From Verrucomicrobiaceae bacterium UBA2429 (GTDB taxonomy: Bacteria; Verrucomicrobiota; Verrucomicrobiia; Verrucomicrobiales; Verrucomicrobiaceae), in the NCBI GenBank assembly GCA_002343505.1, contig DDQZ01000081.1:2298-44013 (forward strand): a stretch of DNA of 41,716 bases, written 5' to 3'. The notes beneath the pieces are model-generated. The model did no database searches, was not told the DNA's origin, and saw nothing but the letters and a program-made list of their open reading frames with translations. A program made the translations under genes and the position numbers. This document shows, piece after piece, positions 17,221 to 25,155 of this stretch (position 1 is the first letter of the stretch; each line of letters opens with the position of its first letter).

Positions 17221-18240
17221 TCAATACTCGATGAGCGCCTTGATCACCGTGCGCCGCCCGACTTCGTCAAAGGCCTCGCGGATTTGCCCCAAAGGAAACC
17301 GGTGCGTGATGAACTCCGCCGAGGTTAGCCGTCCCTCCCGAATCCACTGGCAGAGCTGCGGCTGGCATTCTTTTTCGAAGCGGCGCGTGGGCCACTGATG
17401 GACGAGCAGGTTGAAATTGAAATCCGCGCGCGCTTTCTCGATGTGCAGCACCGGCTCGGTGAGCACGCCATAGATGCAGTGGGAGCCGCCCCGGCGCAGC
17501 AGCGGCAGGCCTTCGAGCAAAATCTTCGAGCTGCCCACGGCGTCCACCACCGCGTCCAGCTTGCGCGGCGGCGCTGCCTCCCCCGGCGCAAAGGCCGCAT
17601 TCGCGCCTAAGGCCAGCGCTTTTTGCCGCTTCTCCTCATGCCGGTCCACGATGCCGATCCAGCCCAGCCCGAACAGACGCCCCAGTTTCACAAAACTCAG
17701 CCCCACCGGCCCCGCGCCATAGATCAGCACATCATCGCCCGGCTGAAGATGAAAGTCCCGGAACGCGCCCAGCACCTCCCTCCATGTGCAGAGCAGCACC
17801 GCCTCTTCCGGAGGGATGTCCGCATCCACCCTCGTCTGGATTTCATGCACCTCCACCCAGCCATGCGCCTCATCCGCCACGCCATCGGCCACCATCGTCT
17901 CGTGGTCCGTGGCCAGGATGAACTCGCCAAAACCGCCCCAGCCCGAGTCCACGCCCTCCATTTGCAGATCAAACACCAGCCCGCCCACCACGCGATCCCC
18001 GACCGCAAAGCTGCGCGCCTTTTCCCCCGCCTCCACCACCACACCCACGCTCTCATGCCCGAGTGCGAAGGGAAAGCGGTCCTCCATCCCAGGGAAGCGC
18101 CCGTGCAGCAGCTCGCTGTCCGTGCGGTTGCAGAGGCAGGCCCGCTCCGTGCGCACCAGCGCCTGGTAGGGGCCGGGCACAGGCACGGGTGTGTCGAGGA
18201 TTTCGAGATGGCCCGGATGAATGGCGATGACGGATTTCAT
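17221..18240 (-). CDS. Zinc-type alcohol/sugar-alcohol dehydrogenase (MDR family)
   Basis: This is a 339-residue medium-chain dehydrogenase/reductase. Catalytic-zinc candidates are the Cys in ACLCNRTDSELLHG and His-Glu in FALGHESVGVVVEAG. The Rossmann fingerprint GDDVLIYGAGPVGLSFVK is followed by the acidic Asp in IGIVDRHEEKRQKALALGA, suggesting NAD preference. The four-Cys structural zinc loop of classical alcohol dehydrogenases is absent, as in some polyol dehydrogenases. It would oxidise an alcohol or sugar derivative; the substrate is not deducible. The start at 18240 (MKSVIAIHPG) is preferred, since the frame upstream to 18489 runs antisense through the IclR gene. It diverges from iclR around a palindromic operator, suggesting IclR control. 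Confidence 0.85.
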   Translation of the reverse strand: MKSVIAIHPGHLEILDTPVPVPGPYQALVRTERACLCNRTDSELLHGRFPGMEDRFPFALGHESVGVVVEAGEKARSFAVGDRVVGGLVFDLQMEGVDSGWGGFGEFILATDHETMVADGVADEAHGWVEVHEIQTRVDADIPPEEAVLLCTWREVLGAFRDFHLQPGDDVLIYGAGPVGLSFVKLGRLFGLGWIGIVDRHEEKRQKALALGANAAFAPGEAAPPRKLDAVVDAVGSSKILLEGLPLLRRGGSHCIYGVLTEPVLHIEKARADFNFNLLVHQWPTRRFEKECQPQLCQWIREGRLTSAEFITHRFPLGQIREAFDEVGRRTVIKALIEY

Positions 18241-18288
18241 GCGCCGCATCAGAGACGATCTTTGAATGGCGCGCAACAATTCTGCATT

Positions 18289-18304
18289 TGGAAACGTTTC
18301 TGGA
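18289..18304. promoter_or_regulatory. Candidate IclR-family operator
   Basis: TGGAAACGTTTCTGGA contains the perfect 10-base palindrome GAAACGTTTC (18291-18300). It sits between the divergent dehydrogenase (start 18240) and IclR (start 18314) genes and resembles the TGGAAAT-N-ATTTCCA box known for E. coli IclR. It would lie inside the coding region if IclR started at 18266, which favours the 18314 start. Confidence 0.5.
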
Positions 18305-18313
18305 TTTGGAATA

Positions 18314-19111
18314 ATGAAAAGCACTCTCGAAGACCACGCCGCCATCCGGCTCGACGACAACTCCGCCGCGCCCGGCACGGAGCGTACGCTCGCCATTCTG
18401 GAGCTGCTCGGACGGCACCGCCTCGGCCTGAACCTCACCGAGATCGCCCGCGAGCTGGACCTGCCCGTCAACTCCGTCTTCCGCATCACCGGCGTGCTGC
18501 TTGCGCGCGGCTACCTCCAGCGGCGCGAGGATGACAGGCGCTTTGTGATGACGAACAAACTCTTCGATCTCGCCCGCCCCCAGGTGCGGGAGAAAAGCCT
18601 CGTCGTCTGCGCCCTCGAAGCGCTCAAGGAACTACGCGACCGCACCGGCGAGACCGTGCAGCTCCTCACAGCCGTGAATCACAAGATGACCGTGCTGGAG
18701 CAGTGCGTCTCCTCCCAGGCCATCAAAGTCAGCAGCACCGTCGGCCTGCGCGTGCCCATGTATTCCTGCGCGCCTGGCAAGGCCGTGCTCGCCTTTCTGC
18801 CGCCCGCCGAGCTGGAGGCGTTCTTCGCCGCGGTTGAGCTGAAACAATTCACACCCAACACTCTCGCCACTCGCGAGTCTCTCCAGGCCGAACTCGCACG
18901 CTCCCGCAAACGCGGCTACGCCACCGACCTTGCTGAAGGCCTCGAAGGCATCCACTGCGCCGCCGCGCCCGTGCTCGACGATCATCATTACCCCGTCGCC
19001 GCCATCACTGTCATGGCCCCGGCCTTCCGGCTGAAAAAAGATCGGTTTGCCGAACTCGGCCGCGCCTGCGTCGAAGCCGCCGAAACCATCCGCAGGAGGT
19101 TGCTGGCATGA
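18314..19111 (+). CDS. IclR-family transcriptional regulator
   Basis: This is a 265-residue regulator. The N-terminal winged helix has GTERTLAILELLGRHRLGLN, LTEIARELDLPVNSVFRITG and GYLQRREDDRRFVMTNKLF. The C-terminal effector domain carries the usual blocks VSSTVGLRVPMYSCAPGKAV, LEAFFAAVELKQFTPNT, RKRGYATDLAEGLEGIHC and HYPVAAITVMAP. IclR proteins bind small carboxylates, aromatics or sugar derivatives; the ligand is unknown here. A palindromic box just upstream suggests autoregulation and control of the divergent dehydrogenase. Its stop overlaps the next gene start as ATGA, linking its expression to the PSD protein. This implies that the regulator, the dehydrogenase and the PSD/DUF1501 pair serve one catabolic pathway (inference). 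Confidence 0.92.
   Translation: MKSTLEDHAAIRLDDNSAAPGTERTLAILELLGRHRLGLNLTEIARELDLPVNSVFRITGVLLARGYLQRREDDRRFVMTNKLFDLARPQVREKSLVVCALEALKELRDRTGETVQLLTAVNHKMTVLEQCVSSQAIKVSSTVGLRVPMYSCAPGKAVLAFLPPAELEAFFAAVELKQFTPNTLATRESLQAELARSRKRGYATDLAEGLEGIHCAAAPVLDDHHYPVAAITVMAPAFRLKKDRFAELGRACVEAAETIRRRLLA
19094..19100 (+). promoter_or_regulatory. Strong ribosome binding site fixing the PSD gene start
   Basis: AGGAGGT ends 7 bases before the ATG at 19108 and lies within the last codons of iclR. It is the clearest SD in the window. It shows that translation starts at 19108, upstream of the repeat-derived N-terminal codons. Confidence 0.75.
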
Positions 19112-22100
19112 GAGCCGAACATCAGGCAGTTGGAGTTCAAGCTTTGGCTTGTTCTGGAAAACCCTCGAAACGAAGCACGCTCTCGTGTCGCCTAAAGGCT
19201 TCACTCCAACTTTTTGCGCTCTCTGCGCTCCTTTGCAACCCATCCCCCGCCGCCACGCCCGAGCAGGTCGAGTTCTTCGAGAGCCGCATCCGCCCCGTGC
19301 TCGCGCAGGAGTGCTACGAGTGCCACAGCGAATCCGGCAAGCGCAAAGGCGGGCTCCTGCTCGACTCCCGCCCCGGCTGGCAGGAGGGTGGCGATAGCGG
19401 CCCGGCCATTGTCCCTGGTGATGCCGCCTCCTCGCTCCTCATCCAAAGCATCCGCCACGCGCATTCGGACCTCCAGATGCCCAAAAACGGCGCCAAGCTC
19501 GATGTCAACATCATCGCCGATTTCGAACGCTGGATCACTGAAGGCGCGCCCGACCCGCGCGACACCGCCCCCACACCCGAGCAGCTACGCGCCGACACCG
19601 ATTGGAACGCCGTGCTCCAGCGCCGCAAGCAATGGTGGTGCTTCCAGCCGCTGCAAACTCCGCCCCCCGCCAAACCGCTCTCCCCCGAACAACTCGCCGC
19701 CGAAATTGACCGTCAGCTTGAGATAAAAATCCGCGCTGCCGGGCTCACTCCAGCACCGCCAGCGGACACTGATACCCTGCGCCGCCGGTTGAGCTATGTG
19801 CTTACCGGATTGCCACCGGATAAAATCGAAAATCGAAAATCGAAAATCGAATCCGCAGAAGGAAATGCGCCTGAGCATTTCGAATTTCGAGCTTCGAATT
19901 TCGAGCTTTCCCCCCTTCTCCACTCCACCGCCTTCGCCGAAAAATGGGCCCGCCACTGGCTCGACTGGCTGCGCTACGCCGAGACCCACGGCAGCGAGGG
20001 CGACACCCCCATCCCTTATGCCTGGCGCTACCGCGACTATGTGATCCGCGCCTTTGCCGATGACGTGCCGTATTTCCAAATGGTGCGCGAAGCCGTCGCC
20101 GGTGATCTTTTGCCGAACCCGCGTATCAAGGACGGCCTCAACGAAAGCGCCCTCGGCATTGGCCAGCTCCGCATGGTGCTCCATGGTTTCTCGCCCACTG
20201 ATTCGCTCGATGAACTCGTCACCTGGACCGACAACCAGATTGAGACTGTCAGCAAAGCCTTCCAAGCTCTCACCGTTTCCTGCGCACGGTGTCACGATCA
20301 CAAATTCGACGCCATCAGCCAGGCCGACTTCTACGCGCTCTACGGCATCCTTACCAGCACCCGCCCCGCCATCATTGATGTGAATGCCCCCGGCACTGGT
20401 GACACCGACCGCGATGAACTGCAGCGACTCAAAAAACAAATCCAGTCCGCCGTCGCCAGTGCCTGGCTCAAAGCTTTGCCAGAAAAAACCGAAGGCATGG
20501 AATCTGCCGCCACCTTGCCCGCCACCACGCATCACTGGGATCTGCGCAAAGAAGAAAACTGGTTCACCGATGGCGATGGCCTCCGTCAGGGAGCCACCGC
20601 GCCGGGCGAGTTCAGCATCGCATTGGAAGGCGACCGCGTGATCTCAAACCTCCATCCCGGCGGCCTCTTCACCGCCCTCATCTCCACCGCCGACCGCGCC
20701 GTGCTCATGTCGCCACGCTTCCGCTGTGAAGGCGGCACGCTTTGGTTCCGCGTCGCCGGTGGCGGCGGCGCGGTGGCGAAATACGTCGTCCAAAACTACC
20801 CCCGAACCGGCACCATCCACAAAGCCCGCGAACTCAAGACCGACAAGGACGCCGTGCTCGGCTGGCACAAGCTCGATCTGGAGTACTGGAAGGGTGACGA
20901 CATCCACATCGAGCTCGCTACCGCTGCCGACCGGCCCGCACAGGCTGATCTCGACGCCCGCTCCTGGTTTGGCATTACCGAGGCCTTCATCACGCACTCA
21001 AGCGACAACCCGCGCGACCCCGGCATTCCCTCCAAACCGGGACAAGACGCCGTGCGCGCCTGGCTCGCCGGCACCCTCACCGACGGCCAGGCCGAGGCCC
21101 TCAACCGCGCCCTGCAATCGGGCCAACTCCCCAACCAACTCTCCGCCATCCCCGAAGCCGCCGCTCTGGTCGAAAAATACCGCCTTCTCGAAGCCAAGCT
21201 GCCCCGTCCCACCCGTGCCCCCGGCGTTCTCGAAGGCGACGCACGCGATGCTGCCCTCTTTGTTCGCGGCAATCACAAGCAGCCTGCCGACCTTGTGCCA
21301 CGCCGCTTCCTCGATGGCATCAACCCCGTGCCTTTTGAGACCAAGCAAAGCGGCCGCATCGAGCTCGCCGCCCATCTCACCGATCCGCAAAATCCGCTCA
21401 CCGCCCGTGTCATTGTCAACCGTCTCTGGCATCACATCTTCGGGCGCGGCCTCGTCGCCACCACGGACAACTTTGGCCGTCTCGGCCAGACGCCCACGCA
21501 TCCCGAGCTGCTCGACTTTCTCGCCGCCCAATTCATCGCCGATGGCGGCAGCATGAGACGCTTCATCCACGCCCTCGTCAGCACCCGCGCCTTCGCCCGC
21601 AGTGCCAGCGCTTCCGCCGCCGATCTCGCCCGCGACCCCGACAACCTCCACCTCGCCCGCTGGACCGTGCGACGCCTTGAAGCCGAGGCCATTCGCGACA
21701 GCATCCTGCACCTTTCAGGCAAGCTTGATGCCACTCCCTTCGGCCAGCCCGTGCCCGGCACCGCGCCGCGCCGCAGCGTCTATGTGCAGGTCATCCGCAA
21801 CCAGCTCGATCCCTTCCTCACTGCCTTCGACATGCCTGTGCCCTCCGCACCGCGCGGCGCGCGAGATGTGACCAACGTGCCCGCGCAATCGCTCGCCCTG
21901 CTGAACGATCCCGCCATTCAAACCTGGGCCGCCGACTGGGCCGCACGCACCGAGACTGCGCCCGAGCAGCGCATCCGCCAGATGTTCCAGCAGGCACTCG
22001 CTCGTGAACCCGAGCCAAACGAACTCCAGGCCAGTCTCCGTTTTGTGGAAAGCCACCTCACCGAAGCACGCGCCCGCCAGGACCGCATTACCGCGTTGCG

Positions 22101-22989
22101 CCGCCAAGTGGAGGCCCTGTTTGGTGCTGCGCGCCTCGAATTGACAAAGTCGGACAGATCGGACTCGTCCGAAGTGTCTGATCTGCCCGCCCCCCTCGCC
22201 GAGTGGACCTTTGAAAACGACACCGCTGATACCCAAGCCCGCCTGCCCCTCACCCTCTCCGGTGCGGCTCGCCTCGAAAACGGCGCACTCGTCCTGGATG
22301 GCAGCTCCATGGCCCAGACCGGCTCCCTGCCGAAAACCCTCACCGCCAAAACCCTCGAAGCCTGGGTCCAGCTCGACAACCTCACCCAGCGCGGCGGCGG
22401 AGTCATTACCGTGCAGGGCAAGGATGGCGTGGTGTTTGACTCCATCGTCTTCGCCGAAAAACAGCCCGGCCACTGGGTCGCCGGCAGCGACCACTTCACG
22501 CGCAGCGAACCCTTCAACGGCCCCGCCGAAACCGAAGCCGCCAACCGCATCGTCCACCTCGCCGTCGTCTATGAAGCCGACGGCACCGTGAGCGGCTATC
22601 GCGATGGCGAACCTTATGGCCGCGCCTATCGCAAAGCCCCTGGCGCCGTCTTCGAAGCCGAAAGCAGCCAGATTCTCCTCGGTTGCCGCCACGGCAAACC
22701 CACCGGCAACCGCGGCCTCACCGCCCGCATCCACCGCGCCCGCCTCTACGACCGCGCCCTCGCCGAGGAAGAGATCGCCCAGACCGCCCGCCTCGAACCC
22801 ATCCCCATCACGGACCACGCTCTGCTTTCCGCCCTGCCACCCGAGCAACGCGCCCAAATCCAAAGCCTCCGCGCCGAGTTGCAAAACCTCGAAGCCCAAG
22901 CCCCCATTGACACCACCCCCGAAGCCACCGCCTGGCAAAGCTTGGCTTTGTCCTTGTTGAACCTGAAAGAGTTTATTTACCTGCGATGA
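19108..22989 (+). CDS. PSD1-type protein: cytochrome c, DUF1549, LamG, DUF1553
   Basis: This is a 1293-residue exported protein of the planctomycete surface-associated type. A long n-region precedes the hydrophobic signal core LQLFALSALLCNPSPAA. The cytochrome C1-like domain has CYECH (Cys69, Cys72, His73) and DLQMPKNGAKLD. DUF1549 begins near TLRRRLSYVLTGLPP and includes KWARHWLDWLRYAETHG and a second CARCH site (392-396). DUF1553 includes LTARVIVNRLWHHIFGRGLV and SVYVQVIRNQLDPFLTAFD. A LamG/concanavalin-like insert (about residues 1030-1225, from PLAEWTFEND) precedes the canonical end LLNLKEFIYLR. Such proteins pair with DUF1501 proteins and are thought to act on extracytoplasmic glycans; the chemistry is unproven. 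Three repeat-like inserts are translated in frame. The start is coupled to iclR by ATGA and a strong SD. Confidence 0.9.
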   Translation: MRAEHQAVGVQALACSGKPSKRSTLSCRLKASLQLFALSALLCNPSPAATPEQVEFFESRIRPVLAQECYECHSESGKRKGGLLLDSRPGWQEGGDSGPAIVPGDAASSLLIQSIRHAHSDLQMPKNGAKLDVNIIADFERWITEGAPDPRDTAPTPEQLRADTDWNAVLQRRKQWWCFQPLQTPPPAKPLSPEQLAAEIDRQLEIKIRAAGLTPAPPADTDTLRRRLSYVLTGLPPDKIENRKSKIESAEGNAPEHFEFRASNFELSPLLHSTAFAEKWARHWLDWLRYAETHGSEGDTPIPYAWRYRDYVIRAFADDVPYFQMVREAVAGDLLPNPRIKDGLNESALGIGQLRMVLHGFSPTDSLDELVTWTDNQIETVSKAFQALTVSCARCHDHKFDAISQADFYALYGILTSTRPAIIDVNAPGTGDTDRDELQRLKKQIQSAVASAWLKALPEKTEGMESAATLPATTHHWDLRKEENWFTDGDGLRQGATAPGEFSIALEGDRVISNLHPGGLFTALISTADRAVLMSPRFRCEGGTLWFRVAGGGGAVAKYVVQNYPRTGTIHKARELKTDKDAVLGWHKLDLEYWKGDDIHIELATAADRPAQADLDARSWFGITEAFITHSSDNPRDPGIPSKPGQDAVRAWLAGTLTDGQAEALNRALQSGQLPNQLSAIPEAAALVEKYRLLEAKLPRPTRAPGVLEGDARDAALFVRGNHKQPADLVPRRFLDGINPVPFETKQSGRIELAAHLTDPQNPLTARVIVNRLWHHIFGRGLVATTDNFGRLGQTPTHPELLDFLAAQFIADGGSMRRFIHALVSTRAFARSASASAADLARDPDNLHLARWTVRRLEAEAIRDSILHLSGKLDATPFGQPVPGTAPRRSVYVQVIRNQLDPFLTAFDMPVPSAPRGARDVTNVPAQSLALLNDPAIQTWAADWAARTETAPEQRIRQMFQQALAREPEPNELQASLRFVESHLTEARARQDRITALRRQVEALFGAARLELTKSDRSDSSEVSDLPAPLAEWTFENDTADTQARLPLTLSGAARLENGALVLDGSSMAQTGSLPKTLTAKTLEAWVQLDNLTQRGGGVITVQGKDGVVFDSIVFAEKQPGHWVAGSDHFTRSEPFNGPAETEAANRIVHLAVVYEADGTVSGYRDGEPYGRAYRKAPGAVFEAESSQILLGCRHGKPTGNRGLTARIHRARLYDRALAEEEIAQTARLEPIPITDHALLSALPPEQRAQIQSLRAELQNLEAQAPIDTTPEATAWQSLALSLLNLKEFIYLR
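19128..19211. repeat. Imperfect inverted repeat spanning the PSD signal-peptide region
   Basis: AGTTGGAGT (19128-19136) pairs perfectly with ACTCCAACT (19203-19211). Inner segments AAGCTTT (19139-19145) and AAAGGCTT (19194-19201) continue the pairing with one bulge. The element encodes residues about 8-35 of the 1293-residue protein, ahead of the hydrophobic core. Confidence 0.55.
19822..19908. repeat. In-frame AT-rich tandem repeats inside DUF1549
   Basis: Four perfect tandem copies of AAAATCG (19822-19849) are followed about 30 bases later by two perfect copies of CGAATTTCGAGCTT (19881-19908). They are translated as DKIENRKSKIES and EFRASNFELS. They replace the usual acidic linker between LTGLPP and the ARHWLD block. 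Base composition is sharply AT-rich compared with flanking codons. Confidence 0.8.
22151..22189. repeat. Imperfect inverted repeat inside the PSD gene
   Basis: CGGACAGATCGGAC (22151-22164) and GTCTGATCTGCCCG (22176-22189) match in 12 of 14 pairs; both mismatches are G-U compatible in RNA. The loop is 11 bases. It is translated as the junction between the DUF1553 part and the LamG insert (TKSDRSDSSEVSDLP). Confidence 0.6.
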
Positions 22990-23034
22990 AGCCAGAGCCT
23001 TTTCAATCGCCCTCGCCGTGGTATGCTCACCATC

Positions 23035-23232
23035 ATGCAGCAGCAGCCACGGCTTCAGAAAGTCATGACCACCTTCGCCTCCCACCAGGAAAGGGAGAAA
23101 GCGGAGCGGGCCGAATGGCGTGCCATGACACCCGTTCAGCGCCTGCAAGCCGTCGAAACCATGCGCCAGTTCAACCACCCGGCGTATGATCCCGCTACCT
23201 CCAGACTTCAGCGATTTTATACGGTTGCTTAA
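23035..23232 (+). CDS. Small protein upstream of a nucleotidyltransferase
   Basis: This is a 65-residue charged, helical protein (MQQQPRLQKVMTTFASHQER onward). It contains WRAMTPVQRLQAVETMRQFN, a motif seen in short proteins that precede DUF6036/MNT-like nucleotidyltransferases. An ATG at 23023 would add four residues. It overlaps the following gene by 47 bases in another frame, a typical arrangement for a paired module such as a toxin-antitoxin. The role is inferred from this pairing only. Confidence 0.65.
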   Translation: MQQQPRLQKVMTTFASHQEREKAERAEWRAMTPVQRLQAVETMRQFNHPAYDPATSRLQRFYTVA

Positions 23233-23644
23233 CCGCCACCGCGTCCGCTATGTGGTGGTGGAAGGTTACGCCGTGGCCTTCCACGGCTACTCCCGATACA
23301 CAGGAGACATCGATTTCTTTGTCGAGAAGTCGGCCCGCAACTCCGTGGCTCTGCAAAAGGTTTTCAGAGACTTTGGATTCGTCCCGCCACCCGAAGCCTC
23401 GTTGTTTCTGGAAGACAAACGCATTGTCCGCATCGGCTTCCCTCCGATGCGAGTCGAGGTCTCCAATCACATTGACGGTGTCACGTTTGCGGAATGCCAT
23501 GAAAATCGCATCCAAGCGCGCGTGGCGGGAATTCGTGTTCCATTCATTGATCTGGAACGCCTTCGCATCAACAAGCAAGCCTCCGGGCGGCCAAAGGATA
23601 TGGAAGACCTTCGGCAGCTTTTTGGCGAAGCACCACAGGACTGA
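23186..23644 (+). CDS. MNT/DUF6036-like nucleotidyltransferase with altered GG motif
   Basis: This is a 152-residue nucleotidyltransferase-fold protein. The pattern LLNRHRVRYVVVEGYAVAFHGY followed by YTGDIDFFVEK gives the DxD metal pair (Asp41, Asp43). Family members usually read VxGGYAV, whereas here the first Gly is Glu26, which could weaken nucleotide binding. A C-terminal LERLRINKQASGRPKDMEDLRQL helix is typical of the group. Such proteins form minimal-nucleotidyltransferase toxin-antitoxin or AbiEii-like modules. The gene overlaps the small upstream protein and sits between the PSD and DUF1501 genes, which normally adjoin. This suggests that the pair was inserted. Confidence 0.8.
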   Translation: MIPLPPDFSDFIRLLNRHRVRYVVVEGYAVAFHGYSRYTGDIDFFVEKSARNSVALQKVFRDFGFVPPPEASLFLEDKRIVRIGFPPMRVEVSNHIDGVTFAECHENRIQARVAGIRVPFIDLERLRINKQASGRPKDMEDLRQLFGEAPQD

Positions 23645-23675
23645 TCCATCGCTCCACCAACCACGCTGATTAACG

Positions 23676-25079
23676 ATGAACCGCCGCCACCTCCTCGCCC
23701 GCGCTTCCAACGGCTTTGGTCTCACCGCGCTCGCCGGTCTCATGGCCGAGAACGCGCCTGCCTCCGTCGTCACACACCGCTCGAAGCGTTTCACCCCGCG
23801 CGCGCGCAACGTCATCTTTTGCTACATGAGCGGCGGGGTCTCGCATATTGACAGCTTCGATCCGAAACCACTGCTCGAAAAATACGCGGGCAAGCCTCCG
23901 CCCGTGCCCACCGCGCGCACGCAGTTCAACAACAACGGCGTCGTGCAGCCCTCGCACTGGGCCTTCCATCGTCACGGCCAGTCGGGGCTGCCCGTGAGCG
24001 AACTCTTTCCGCACATGGCCAGCGTGGCCGACGAACTCTGCGTCATCCGCAGCATGACCGCCAAGTTCAGCGAGCACGCGCAGGGAAACTTCTTCATGCA
24101 CACCGGCTTCCCCTTTCTCGGTTACCCGAGCGCGGGCGCGTGGACCAGCTATGGCCTCGGCACCGAGTCGCGCGACCTCCCCGGTTACGTCGTCCTGCAA
24201 AGCGGCGGCGCGCTGGCTCCGCATGGCGGCGTCGGCTTGTTCGGCAACGGATTCCTGCCCGCGCAGCATCAGGCCTCCATCATCCGCGTGGACGAGACCG
24301 AACCTGTGCGCAACATCCGCCCACGCGAAGCCGCCGTGCTTCAGCGACGCCGTCTCGATTTCATCGGCGAACTCGATCAAGGCTTCCTCGGCGAACTCGG
24401 CGCGCATCGCGAGGTCGAGGCTGCCATCCAAAACTACGAGATGGCCTGGCGCATGCAGTCTGCCGTGCCTGATCTCTGCGACCTCTCCGGCGAAACCGAG
24501 GCCACTAAGAAGCTCTACGGCATGGACGGTCCCGACAGCACCCGCAAAGCCTATGGCATGCAGTGCCTGCTCGCCCGCCGGCTCGTCGAACGCGGCGTGC
24601 GTTTCATTGAGCTGAGCTGCCTGCCGCAGCAGCTCGGCGCCGGGCAGGCGCCCAACCCCTGGGACCAGCACGGACAAATCAAAGAAGGCCACGGCAACAT
24701 GGCGTGGCAGGTGGACCAGCCCATCGCGGGTCTCATCAAGGACCTCAAATCCCGCGGCCTGCTGGACAGCACGCTCGTGGTCTGGGCGGGTGAGTTTGGC
24801 CGCACCTTCTTTGCCCAGGGCAGCGACGGACGCGACCACAACCCCTACGGCTTCAGCCTCTGGATGGCCGGCGGCGGCGTGCGCGGCGGCATGACCCTCG
24901 GCGAGACCGACGACCTCGGCTACCACGCCGTGGAGAAGGTGCAGACCGTGTATGACCTGTGGGCCACCGTGTTGTACCTTCTCGGCGTGGACCACGAGCA
25001 GCTCACCTATCTCTTCAGCGGCCGCAACTTCCGCCTCACCGATGTTCATGGGCACGTGATGCGCGAAATATTAATCTGA
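23676..25079 (+). CDS. DUF1501 protein (partner of the upstream PSD protein)
   Basis: This is a 467-residue member of DUF1501, with a fold related to sulfatases and alkaline phosphatases. The leader [20 protein letters not shown] is Tat-like. Family blocks are [112 protein letters not shown] and a final [11 protein letters not shown]. The conserved Asp, His and Glu residues would bind metal; the substrate is unknown. It is separated from its usual PSD partner by 686 bases holding the nucleotidyltransferase pair. No terminator is visible downstream. Confidence 0.92.
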   Translation: MNRRHLLARASNGFGLTALAGLMAENAPASVVTHRSKRFTPRARNVIFCYMSGGVSHIDSFDPKPLLEKYAGKPPPVPTARTQFNNNGVVQPSHWAFHRHGQSGLPVSELFPHMASVADELCVIRSMTAKFSEHAQGNFFMHTGFPFLGYPSAGAWTSYGLGTESRDLPGYVVLQSGGALAPHGGVGLFGNGFLPAQHQASIIRVDETEPVRNIRPREAAVLQRRRLDFIGELDQGFLGELGAHREVEAAIQNYEMAWRMQSAVPDLCDLSGETEATKKLYGMDGPDSTRKAYGMQCLLARRLVERGVRFIELSCLPQQLGAGQAPNPWDQHGQIKEGHGNMAWQVDQPIAGLIKDLKSRGLLDSTLVVWAGEFGRTFFAQGSDGRDHNPYGFSLWMAGGGVRGGMTLGETDDLGYHAVEKVQTVYDLWATVLYLLGVDHEQLTYLFSGRNFRLTDVHGHVMREILI

Positions 25080-25155
25080 TCATCGGCCATGCCATTGCTG
25101 TTCTGTCGGCATGTCTTTTCCAGCCTTCAAGCTTTAGATTTTGGCAAAACCGAGC

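Noticed and set aside
19822..19908. Possible CRISPR array
   Set aside because: The repeat units are 7 and 14 bases without spacers, so they are simple tandem repeats inside a coding region.
21715..23178. Minus-strand 487-codon open frame
   Set aside because: It is antisense to the 1293-residue PSD protein; glycine/alanine-rich shadow.
23670..25055. Minus-strand 461-codon open frame
   Set aside because: It is antisense to the DUF1501 gene, whose family blocks are unmistakable.
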